A DNA stretch of 64,000 nt from CAYXXZ01 sp050175615 (GTDB taxonomy: Bacteria; Pseudomonadota; Gammaproteobacteria; Pseudomonadales; Porticoccaceae), in assembly GCA_050175615.1 (NCBI GenBank), contig JBFXIU010000002.1:1-64000 (forward strand), written 5' to 3'. This document shows positions 1 through 6,240 of the stretch, piece by piece. Below the pieces are notes generated by a model. The model searched no databases. It saw only the letters and a program-made list of their open reading frames with translations, and was not told where the DNA came from. The position numbers and the translations under genes were made by a program. Every line of letters begins with the position of its first letter. The stretch's first letter is position 1.

Positions 1-49
1 AGGCGTTGATATGGGCTTGCCAGAATTGGGGTTTGTCTGATCGACTCAT
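1..49 (-). CDS. tnpA: IS66-type accessory protein TnpA, N-terminus only (runs off the left edge)
   Basis: Reading leftward from the ATG at 49-47, the sixteen codons inside the window give MSRSDKPQFWQAHINA. This is the typical opening of the small TnpA-like accessory protein of IS66-family elements, which usually continues with a helix-turn-helix. A GGAG lies about 7 nt upstream of the ATG. The reading frame is open to the window edge, so the rest of the gene is outside. The position, 77 nt inside an IS66-like terminal sequence, supports the call. The identification rests on sixteen residues and family memory. Confidence 0.7.
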   Translation of the reverse strand, partial: MSRSDKPQFWQAHINA

Positions 50-126
50 GGGAAACTCCGCAGTTGAAAACAGCAGCGTACGCCAGCCACGGAAACGATG
101 TTAGATGGGGTTTGTTGAGCGCTTAC
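1..126 (-). mobile_element. End of an IS66-family insertion sequence
   Basis: On the minus strand the sequence from 126 begins GTAAGCGCTCAACAAACC. Terminal inverted repeats of IS66-family elements begin with GTAAGCG. It is followed at the expected distance by the start of a tnpA-like gene at position 49. The element therefore ends at 126 and extends left beyond the window. IS66 elements duplicate 8 bp of target, so 127-134 (CAACGTAT) would be one copy of the target duplication. The other end cannot be seen. Confidence 0.7.
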
Positions 127-182
127 CAACGTATAAGGTGCCATTTCTTTTACTGGCCAGAATATAGACTGCAGGTTGTCGC

Positions 183-690
183 GCCATCCTTGGTTTTCCT
201 GTGAAATTTTAGTTAACTTTTTTGGATTCCTGCCTTCGCAGGAATGACGAAGGGATGGGATTCCTCCCACCTCGGGAATGACGGGGGAGTGGGATTCCTG
301 CCACCTCGGGAATAATGAAGAAGTGGGGTTGAGGCCTCCGTAGGAATGACAAAGGGGTAACATTCACAGGCTGGAATCACTTCGGGATACGGGTATATTT
401 TCTTTCAGGTTTTTTCGATGCCATCCTTGGTTTTCCTTTGTGATTTTAGCCGATTTTTTGGATTCCTGCCTCCGCAGGAATGACGAAGGAGTGGGATTTC
501 TGCCACCTCGGGAATGACGAGGGAGTGGGGTTGCTGTCACCTCGGGAATAACCAAAAGTGGGATTCCTGACTCTGCAGGAATGACAAAGAAGTGGGATTC
601 CTGCCACCTCGGGAATAGCGAAGGAGTGGGATTCTTACTTCTGTATGAATGGCGAGAGGGTGGGGGTGCTGTCTGGTATGTTCCAGGCCG
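183..690 (+). repeat. 34-bp-period tandem repeat array in two clusters with a duplicated flank
   Basis: Units containing the core GGATTCCTGCC and a GGGAATGACGAAGGAGT tail start (GGATT or its degenerate form) at 224, 258, 292, 326, then 460, 494, 528, 561, 595, 629 and, degenerate, about 663. The spacing is 34 bp, once 33. The 40-bp segment before each cluster (183-223 and 420-459, both beginning GCCATCCTTGGTTTTCCT) is also duplicated, so flank and array seem to have been copied together, 237 bp apart. The period is not a multiple of three and minus-strand reading frames here only repeat RGGRNP-like strings, so this is not coding. The 666 bp between the IS end and the sulfotransferase hold no gene that I can support. 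Confidence 0.85.
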
Positions 691-792
691 TCATTCCTGC
701 GCAGGAACGTCACCCTCGACTTGATCGGGGGCAGGAATCCATTTTGATGTTGTTCGTCCATCGACAGCGATGGATGTTTTTCTGCTTTCTTG

Positions 793-1563
793 TTAATCGT
801 TGTGATAACCGAGGGTGCGCATAAAATCGCCAATTTCCTTGTCGATAAATTCGAGATCTTCGCTGTTGAGGTATTTTTTGTAGCCTCCGCTTTTTCCCTC
901 TCCGCTGCCGATGACGTTTTCATTCACTTTCGGCTTTTCTATTTGCCCACAGCTGATGCCGGTAAATTGTTCGATTTGCCTTAGGGTTTTTTCAAAATTG
1001 TCGTTAAGCTCTTCGTACTTGAGTACGCAGATCGGCAGGGATGGATTTTGCTCGGCGGCGTCGAGCCAGCTTTTGACATTGCTTTGCCAGCGGTGAAGCA
1101 TACTGCGTTCCTGGGTTTTCTGATAGCGCATCATGCCGCCGCGGGGTTCTGCCCTTATAAATTCAGCGGCAGTTTCTGGCTTTGGGCCTTCGTCCCAGGA
1201 AAATGAGCGGATCAATTTCCAGTTACTAATAAGCGCGTCTCTGGGGTCGCGATAAATATACAGGACATGAAATTGATCTGTGATGTAGTCGAGAATGCCA
1301 TCAAAAAACGTCGCCGGATGGTGTGATTTAAGAATATTGATAATGCTTTTGTCGTGGAACTGCTGAAAGTATTTTTGGATGGACACGGGGGCATGGAAGT
1401 TGATGGTCATGCTGTCGAAATCAAAATTCCACCAGGGTTTTGACATATAGCCAAAGTGATTGGCGACCGTGTTCATCAGAAAGTGGGTTCCTGAGCGTTC
1501 GTGGCTGATTACCGCCAGTTTTTTTCTGCCGTCATTGGCGAAACTGAAGCCTGGTCTGGCCAT
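793..1563 (-). CDS. Sulfotransferase domain protein (PAPS-dependent)
   Basis: The 256-residue protein has the two PAPS-binding elements of the sulfotransferase family. The 5'-phosphosulfate loop SHERSGTHFLMN is at residues 20-31, and the 3'-phosphate motif YIYRDPRDALISNW is near 102-115. Family members transfer sulfate from PAPS to hydroxyl or amino groups of carbohydrates, lipids or small molecules; the acceptor cannot be told from sequence. No signal peptide is visible, so it is probably cytoplasmic. It stands alone between the repeat array and a dispersed repeat element, next to an IS end, which fits an accessory, possibly transferred gene. Catalytic sulfotransferase fold is confident; substrate unknown. 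Confidence 0.8.
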   Translation of the reverse strand: MARPGFSFANDGRKKLAVISHERSGTHFLMNTVANHFGYMSKPWWNFDFDSMTINFHAPVSIQKYFQQFHDKSIINILKSHHPATFFDGILDYITDQFHVLYIYRDPRDALISNWKLIRSFSWDEGPKPETAAEFIRAEPRGGMMRYQKTQERSMLHRWQSNVKSWLDAAEQNPSLPICVLKYEELNDNFEKTLRQIEQFTGISCGQIEKPKVNENVIGSGEGKSGGYKKYLNSEDLEFIDKEIGDFMRTLGYHND

Positions 1564-1607
1564 ATCTATTTGATCCTTTCAGTTGAATGACGCTGACTTA
1601 ATTCGCA

Positions 1608-1682
1608 TCTCCGCGCAGGCGGGAACCCACTGTATTAAAGATGCCGATGTTTTGGATCCCCGCCTGCGCGGGGATGACGAAA
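1608..1682 (+). repeat. Dispersed palindromic repeat, inverted pair
   Basis: A left arm CCGCGCAGGCGGGAACCC (from 1611) and a right arm GGATCCCCGCCTGCGCGGGG (from 1654) are inverted copies separated by about 25 bp. The right arm alone also folds as CCCCGC-CTGC-GCGGGG. The same core recurs at 2210 and 4087 and, degenerate, near 37.17 kb. It lies just upstream of the sulfotransferase. Such short GC-rich hairpin elements are common extragenic repeats in gammaproteobacteria. The plus-strand reading frame across it (DPRLRGDDE) is a repeat translation, not a gene. Confidence 0.8.
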
Positions 1683-1848
1683 TTCGACGTTTTGACATTA
1701 AGGTCAGTCTCACTACCCCTTCAGTTAGGTTTGGTCAATATTGTACTTATTACTCCGACAAGGTAGAAGAAGGAAGAGCCTCTTTATCGACACAGTGGTG
1801 AGGAGTATGATCAGAACCGACCCCTTCTGTTGTGGAAATAGTTGTTTT

Positions 1849-2130
1849 ATGGCCAACAACCAGCAAATTGGCATTGATGATGATTTCTGGCGCTCGAAAA
1901 AGTATGCCAGGCTCAGCGATGACGAAATTTTGGAACTTGCCGTTAAAAAGCTTAACGACAAGGAGCGGCTTTATCTCAGCCGGGAGCTTGACCTTCGCAA
2001 TCTCAATGAAGCTGCGGCAAAAGCCAAAAAAGACAAAATAAAAAAGCAGATGCGCTCCAAACCCTGGTGGAAATATCTGCCCATTCTTTTTGCCCTCGGG
2101 TTTCTTGTCAAACGGCTTTTTGGCAATTGA
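1849..2130 (+). CDS. Small conserved-looking protein with C-terminal membrane anchor, unknown function
   Basis: I do not recognise a family. From the ATG at 1849 the protein has 93 residues: an acidic, hydrophilic start (MANNQQIGIDDDFW), a charged helical middle rich in Lys, Glu and Leu with coiled-coil character, and a C-terminal hydrophobic segment WKYLPILFALGFLV followed by KRLFGN. This suggests a cytoplasmic domain tail-anchored in the inner membrane. An in-frame ATG at 1807 has AGGAG only one base upstream, too close to serve it well, so 1849 is preferred, though its own ribosome site is weak. It is flanked by repeats on both sides and has no operon partner. Confidence 0.55.
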   Translation: MANNQQIGIDDDFWRSKKYARLSDDEILELAVKKLNDKERLYLSRELDLRNLNEAAAKAKKDKIKKQMRSKPWWKYLPILFALGFLVKRLFGN

Positions 2131-2134
2131 CCCT

Positions 2135-2240
2135 TATCTGTCTGGTTCCCACACTCCTGCGTGAGGGAACGCGGTGTGGAAACGAGGCAACTACGATTTT
2201 CGTCATTCCTGGATCCCCGCCTGCGCGGGGATGACGAGAA
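2135..2240 (+). repeat. Two adjacent extragenic palindromic repeats
   Basis: The first hairpin is GTTCCCACACTCCTGCGTGA followed by GGGAAC (about 2145-2170), a common gammaproteobacterial REP type. The second, at 2201-2238, has the core GGATCCCCGCCTGCGCGGGG and TCATTCC/GGGATGA arms, nearly identical to the one at 1653-1680. The gap 2131-2388 between the small protein and the convergent cysK holds these repeats and no gene. Confidence 0.75.
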
Positions 2241-2388
2241 CTTTTTATTCCGGCAAAACCTTGTTTTCCATGACTTCTCGCCTACGCCGGGATGGCAAAC
2301 TTCAGCGCCATTCCTCCTAGGAGTCTGCCGGACTCAGAATGGATCCACTGCGGCGGCTCCAAATCCAGCACCTGCGTCCGGCAGCCCT

Positions 2389-3306
2389 CTAGGCGGTAAA
2401 TAAGTCTTCAATAGACAGATAGCGTTCGCCGGTATCGTAGCTGAAGATAAGCACTTTGCTGCCCGCTGGAATTTCGTGGAGCATCTTTTTGACAGCGGCG
2501 AGGCTGGCGCCCGAGGAAATGCCGACAAAAATCCCCTCTTCTTTGGCGCAGCGCCGGGTCATGTCGAAACTGCCCTCTTCGCTGACGGCGATGGTGCCAT
2601 CCAGTATGTCGGTGTTGAGGATTTCAGGGATAAAGCCGGCGCCTATGCCCTGAAGACGGTGGAGGCCTTTGTCGCCACCACTGATCACCGGGGATTTCTC
2701 TGGCTCAACAGCGTAAACCTTTACATGGGGGAATTTTTCCTTGAGCGCCTCGGCGCACCCGGTGATATGGCCGCCAGTACCCACACCGGTAATCAGGTAG
2801 TCAATGCCATCGGGGAAGTCGGCAAGAATCTCCTGTGCGGTGGTATCTCTGTGGACGTCGGTATTGGCCGGATTGCTGAATTGCATTGGCATCCAGCTGT
2901 TGGGGTATTCTTTGAGCAGCTCTTTGGCTTTTTCAATACAGCCGCCCATGCCCAGCTCTTTGGGAGTAAGTACCAACTCAGCCCCGAGGGCTTTCATGTA
3001 CTTGCGCCGCTCTACCGACATGGATTCGGGCATGGTAAGGATCAAGCGATAACCTTTAACCGCACAGACCATCGCCAGGGCAATGCCGGTATTGCCGGAG
3101 GTGGGTTCGACAATCACAGTGTCTTTGTCGATGTGGCCTTTTTTCTCGGCGTCTTCGATCATGGACAGACCGATGCGATCCTTGATACTGGCGCCGGGAT
3201 TAAAGCGCTCGGCTTTCATCCATACCTCAATGTTGCCGGGAAAGAGTTTGTTGATTTTGATGCAGGGGGTATTGCCGATGGTTTCGAGGATATTGTTGTA
3301 TTTCAT
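2389..3306 (-). CDS. cysK: Cysteine synthase (O-acetylserine sulfhydrylase)
   Basis: This 305-residue PLP enzyme makes L-cysteine from O-acetyl-L-serine and sulfide in the cytoplasm. The PLP lysine is in PGASIKDR (K42), the phosphate and substrate loop PTSGNTG is at 68-74, GVGTGGHITG binds the PLP phosphate, and ISSGASLAA near the C-terminus holds the serine that contacts the pyridine nitrogen. Length matches CysK/CysM enzymes (about 300-320). CysK is more likely than CysM, but the two are not separated with certainty by reading. It is the second leftward gene after the DUF2959 lipoprotein, 35 nt apart. No sulfate-assimilation genes are adjacent. Confidence 0.9.
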   Translation of the reverse strand: MKYNNILETIGNTPCIKINKLFPGNIEVWMKAERFNPGASIKDRIGLSMIEDAEKKGHIDKDTVIVEPTSGNTGIALAMVCAVKGYRLILTMPESMSVERRKYMKALGAELVLTPKELGMGGCIEKAKELLKEYPNSWMPMQFSNPANTDVHRDTTAQEILADFPDGIDYLITGVGTGGHITGCAEALKEKFPHVKVYAVEPEKSPVISGGDKGLHRLQGIGAGFIPEILNTDILDGTIAVSEEGSFDMTRRCAKEEGIFVGISSGASLAAVKKMLHEIPAGSKVLIFSYDTGERYLSIEDLFTA

Positions 3307-3321
3307 GGCACTTCTCCGTTC

Positions 3322-3345
3322 GTCACTATGTCACTATGTCACTAT
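3322..3345 (+). repeat. Three tandem copies of GTCACTAT
   Basis: The 8-mer GTCACTAT occurs three times without interruption at 3322, 3330 and 3338. The last copy contains the stop codon of the minus-strand DUF2959 gene (3342-3344), and the array fills most of the 35 bp before cysK. A perfect short array of this kind can change copy number by slippage. Confidence 0.9.
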
Positions 3346-3986
3346 TTGAGTTGGGCAATAAACTCATTGGCCTGGTTGATGGCTTGCTGCATTTGGTTGA
3401 TCAGCCGGCTAACGTCAGCGTCGATGGTGCGCAATTCACCTTTTAACGAGGCTATCGCCTGGGCATTGAGATTGTGCTTTAAGTAATACACCTGATCCCT
3501 AAGGCTGTCCAGCACCGGGTAAACAGTTTTTTCCGCCCGCCACATCGCCGCTATCAGCTCGGCGCTGCGGGCACGGGTATGCCGAAGCTTGGTGGCGCTA
3601 TCCTGGCGCAAGCTCGGGTTTTTGATGAGTTTGAGTTCTTTTTCCCACTCCGCGAACAGGTCGTCAGCAACGGTTTCAACGCTGCGAATATGATCGCCAA
3701 TGCGCGCCGCCACCTGCTCGCTTTGCTGATATTCGCTGTTGAGTTTGTTGTAGAGCTTTTCCAGGTCTCCGCCATCGAAGCTGACCACCGACCGGTATTG
3801 CTCCAGCGCATCACGAAATTGCTCCTGGGCATCCTCCTGGGCGTCGCTGGTTTTTTCGATGCGATCGACCAGAATATCCCGTTTCTCAACACCAAATTTC
3901 TCCATGGTGGCATAGTAGGCAGGCTGACAGCTGCAGAGCATTAACACCAGCAGGCAGGCGGTTCCCAGTTTTAATGATGTCATCAC
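3342..3986 (-). CDS. DUF2959 family lipoprotein
   Basis: The 214-residue protein starts with a lipoprotein-type signal, hydrophobic LGTACLLVLM followed by LCSC, the last Cys near residue 20 being the likely lipidated one. The rest is long, charged and helical with coiled-coil character (EKTSDAQEDAQEQFRDALEQ, LRDQVYYLKHNLNAQ), as in DUF2959 proteins found in marine gammaproteobacteria. Function of the family is not known. It would sit in the envelope facing the periplasm. It is read leftward just ahead of cysK and follows a repeat element; two adjacent Met codons (3986 and 3983) can serve as start. Confidence 0.75.
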   Translation of the reverse strand: MMTSLKLGTACLLVLMLCSCQPAYYATMEKFGVEKRDILVDRIEKTSDAQEDAQEQFRDALEQYRSVVSFDGGDLEKLYNKLNSEYQQSEQVAARIGDHIRSVETVADDLFAEWEKELKLIKNPSLRQDSATKLRHTRARSAELIAAMWRAEKTVYPVLDSLRDQVYYLKHNLNAQAIASLKGELRTIDADVSRLINQMQQAINQANEFIAQLK

Positions 3987-4023
3987 CGTTCCCCATTAGT
4001 ACGTTTCTGATTAATTCTGTTTC

Positions 4024-4115
4024 GTCACTCCCGCGCCGTTTTGTCACTCTCGCGCAGGCGAGAGCCCAGAAAAATCAACAATTTAAAGATTCCCGCCTGC
4101 GCGGGAATGACTTTA
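4024..4115 (+). repeat. Dispersed palindromic repeat, inverted pair
   Basis: The arms CTCGCGCAGGCGAGAGCC (from 4049) and GATTCCCGCCTGCGCGGGAA (from 4088) lie about 22 bp apart, separated by an A-rich spacer with AAAATCAACAA. A further partial copy (GTCACTCCCGCGCCG) precedes at 4024. Same design as the element at 1608-1682. It occupies the gap between the DUF2959 gene and the downstream end of the acyltransferase gene. Confidence 0.75.
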
Positions 4116-4193
4116 ATCCCGGTGTCAATAACGACTGGCCGCGCCCCAACTACAAAGGAAATCTGTCTTGTTCCAGGCTGTGGCTGTTCCACG

Positions 4194-5078
4194 CTAATGG
4201 TAAATTTTCGGCATCCCCGCTGGGCGGCGCTTGAATCGTTTGTATTCCCATTGGTATTGCTCCGGAGAGCGGAGCACCAATGTCTCGACAGCTTTATTGA
4301 GTTCGGCCACGGAAATTTCCGGATTGTCGCTGTTTATTGCTGAATCTGGCTCAACCAGAACTATTTTAAATCCGCCGCCAATGCGTTGGGCAAAGCCGAG
4401 GAAAACGGCGGCGCCGCTGCGCTGCACCAGGTTGTGGATCAAGGTCATGGTTAGTGCCTGGACACCAAAGAACGGGGCAAAAACACCACTGCTCCAGTCT
4501 GGCTCCATATCTGGAAGTACACCAACAATGTCGCCCCTTTTCAACGTTTTAAGCAGGCTGGCGACTCCCCGTGCGTTGGTGGGCACCAGGGTCGCCCCGG
4601 TTTTGCTGCGCACATGGCGAATCAGTTCATCGAGGTCATAACGGCGCGGCGGCTGATAGAGGGTGGTCAGGGAGCCGACGGTTCCCGCCCAGTAGCCGAT
4701 TATCTCCCAATTGCCAAGATGGGGGCTGACGATAATGACACCTTTACCATTGGCTATGGCTTGCTCCAGCCGCTCACGCCCCTGAACCTCTTTAACCCAA
4801 CCGAGACTTTTAGTGCCGCGACGCCAGACCACTGGGATTTCGCACACTGTTCTTCCCCAGTGACGCATGCTTTTTGCCGCCAGTGCATTTCTGCTTTTCT
4901 GGTTTAATTCAGGAAAACAGGCATTAAGATTGGCAATGGCCGTCCGTGCGCTTCGCGTTTTGAACAACCAGGCGCATTGGCCAATAGTGGCGCCCAGGGC
5001 TCTTGCCAGGCCAAGAGGTAACCAGGACAGCAAGGTAAGAACAGCTTTGATCGCTGTTATGATGATTTTTTCTTTCAC
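4194..5078 (-). CDS. LpxL/HtrB-family lipid A biosynthesis acyltransferase
   Basis: The 294-residue protein transfers a secondary acyl chain to a lipid A precursor at the inner face of the cytoplasmic membrane. It has an N-terminal hydrophobic segment (AVLTLLSWLPLGLARALGA, about 12-30) and the catalytic HX4E motif SPHLGNWE with H120 and E125. A basic C-terminus (KRFKRRPAG) is usual for the family, as is the length of 290-310. It is divergent from glyQ; an htrB-like gene beside glyQ is also found near the Pseudomonas origin. Whether it acts like LpxL or LpxM is not decidable here. Confidence 0.85.
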   Translation of the reverse strand: MKEKIIITAIKAVLTLLSWLPLGLARALGATIGQCAWLFKTRSARTAIANLNACFPELNQKSRNALAAKSMRHWGRTVCEIPVVWRRGTKSLGWVKEVQGRERLEQAIANGKGVIIVSPHLGNWEIIGYWAGTVGSLTTLYQPPRRYDLDELIRHVRSKTGATLVPTNARGVASLLKTLKRGDIVGVLPDMEPDWSSGVFAPFFGVQALTMTLIHNLVQRSGAAVFLGFAQRIGGGFKIVLVEPDSAINSDNPEISVAELNKAVETLVLRSPEQYQWEYKRFKRRPAGMPKIYH

Positions 5079-5286
5079 AGGTACGGCCTTTTCGTGGACT
5101 CTAAAGGATACCCCATCTCGAATGGATCGTCAGGCTGTAAACTATTTTCCATCTCGCCCATTTCGCCTCAACACTGTCTTTTTGTTGGGATGGAGGCACT
5201 TTCATCTCGCAAACACCGCCATATCCATGACTTCCCCAGTCTATGCCAATATAATTGCCGCCTTTACAGAAAAACAGGTGAACGCT

Positions 5287-6240
5287 GTGTCTGAGCATAC
5301 TCCGGACGTATCCACATTTCAGGGACTGATCCTAGCCCTCCAGCAATTCTGGGCGCGCCAGGGTTGTGTCATTCTCCAACCCCTGGATATGGAAGTTGGC
5401 GCAGGTACCTTTCATCCCGCAACCTTTTTGCGCGCTGTCGGCCCTGAAACCTGGAACAGCGCCTATGTGCAACCCTGTCGCCGCCCCACTGATGGCCGTT
5501 ATGGGGAAAATCCCAACCGCCTTCAGCACTACTACCAGTTTCAGGTGGTGCTAAAGCCGTCGCCGGACAATATCCAGGAACTTTATTTAGATTCTTTGCG
5601 TATGCTCGGTATCGATCCGCTGGTTCACGATATCCGCTTCGTTGAAGATAACTGGGAGTCGCCAACCCTGGGCGCCTGGGGACTGGGCTGGGAAGTCTGG
5701 CTCAACGGTATGGAAGTCACCCAATTCACCTATTTTCAACAGGTCGGCGGCCTTGAGTGCTATCCGGTAACGGGCGAAATCACTTACGGCCTTGAGCGTA
5801 TCGCCATGTATCTTCAGGGTGTCGACAGTATTTACGACCTCACCTGGACCCTCGATCCCCTGGGCAACAAGGTCACCTACGGCGATGTTTTTCACCAAAA
5901 CGAGGTGGAGATGTCGACATTCAATTTTGAAGAGGCCAACGTTGATTTTCTCTTCCATAGTTTTGATACCTATGAAGTCGAAAGCCAGCGCCTGATTGAA
6001 AAAGGCCTGCCGCTGCCCGCCTATGAAATGGTGATGAAAGCCTCCCACGCCTTTAACCTGTTGGATGCTCGCCACGCCATTTCGGTCACCGAACGCCAGC
6101 GCTTTATTTTGCGCGTCCGCACTCTGGCGCGTGCCGTCGCCCAGGCTTATTTTGACTCGCGTCTCAAACTGGGTTTCCCCCTCGCCGCCAAGGCGCTGGC
6201 GGATGAAGTCATTGCCAAGCACAGGGAGCTTTCACAATGA
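5287..6240 (+). CDS. glyQ: Glycyl-tRNA synthetase alpha subunit
   Basis: GlyQ is the class II catalytic subunit of the alpha2beta2 glycyl-tRNA synthetase. From the GTG at 5287 it has 317 residues, close to the usual 300-310. The conserved stretches TFQGLILALQQFWARQGC, PTDGRYGENPNRLQHYYQFQ and GLGWEVWLNGMEVTQF are all present. The frame is open far upstream (to 4867) and an ATG at 5227 would add 20 residues. I prefer GTG because AGGTGA lies 5 nt before it and because the family starts about ten residues before TFQG. The stop overlaps the glyS start as ATGA, so the two subunits are translationally coupled. Confidence 0.95.
   Translation: MSEHTPDVSTFQGLILALQQFWARQGCVILQPLDMEVGAGTFHPATFLRAVGPETWNSAYVQPCRRPTDGRYGENPNRLQHYYQFQVVLKPSPDNIQELYLDSLRMLGIDPLVHDIRFVEDNWESPTLGAWGLGWEVWLNGMEVTQFTYFQQVGGLECYPVTGEITYGLERIAMYLQGVDSIYDLTWTLDPLGNKVTYGDVFHQNEVEMSTFNFEEANVDFLFHSFDTYEVESQRLIEKGLPLPAYEMVMKASHAFNLLDARHAISVTERQRFILRVRTLARAVAQAYFDSRLKLGFPLAAKALADEVIAKHRELSQ

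Noticed and set aside
183..690. CRISPR array
   Set aside because: The 34-bp units are contiguous and degenerate along their entire length. There are no unique spacers between conserved repeats and no cas genes.
46..923. Minus-strand open frames across the left repeat array (105, 63 and 128 codons)
   Set aside because: They translate the 34-bp repeats (strings such as RGGRNP and QESH repeating), change frame with each unit and overlap the sulfotransferase end.
1583..2403. Small plus-strand frames with DPRLRGDDE
   Set aside because: They are translations of the dispersed palindromic repeat and not conserved proteins.
2476..3486. 336-codon plus-strand frame opposite cysK
   Set aside because: It is antisense to a complete, well-conserved cysteine synthase and has no recognisable motif of its own.
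4186..4197. Possible parS half-site (CTGTTCCACG)
   Set aside because: Only one half of the palindrome matches; the other half continues CTAATGG.
4867..5286. N-terminal extension of glyQ by up to 140 codons
   Set aside because: It overlaps the divergent acyltransferase gene and has no similarity to GlyQ. A GTG with a good ribosome site starts at the family position.
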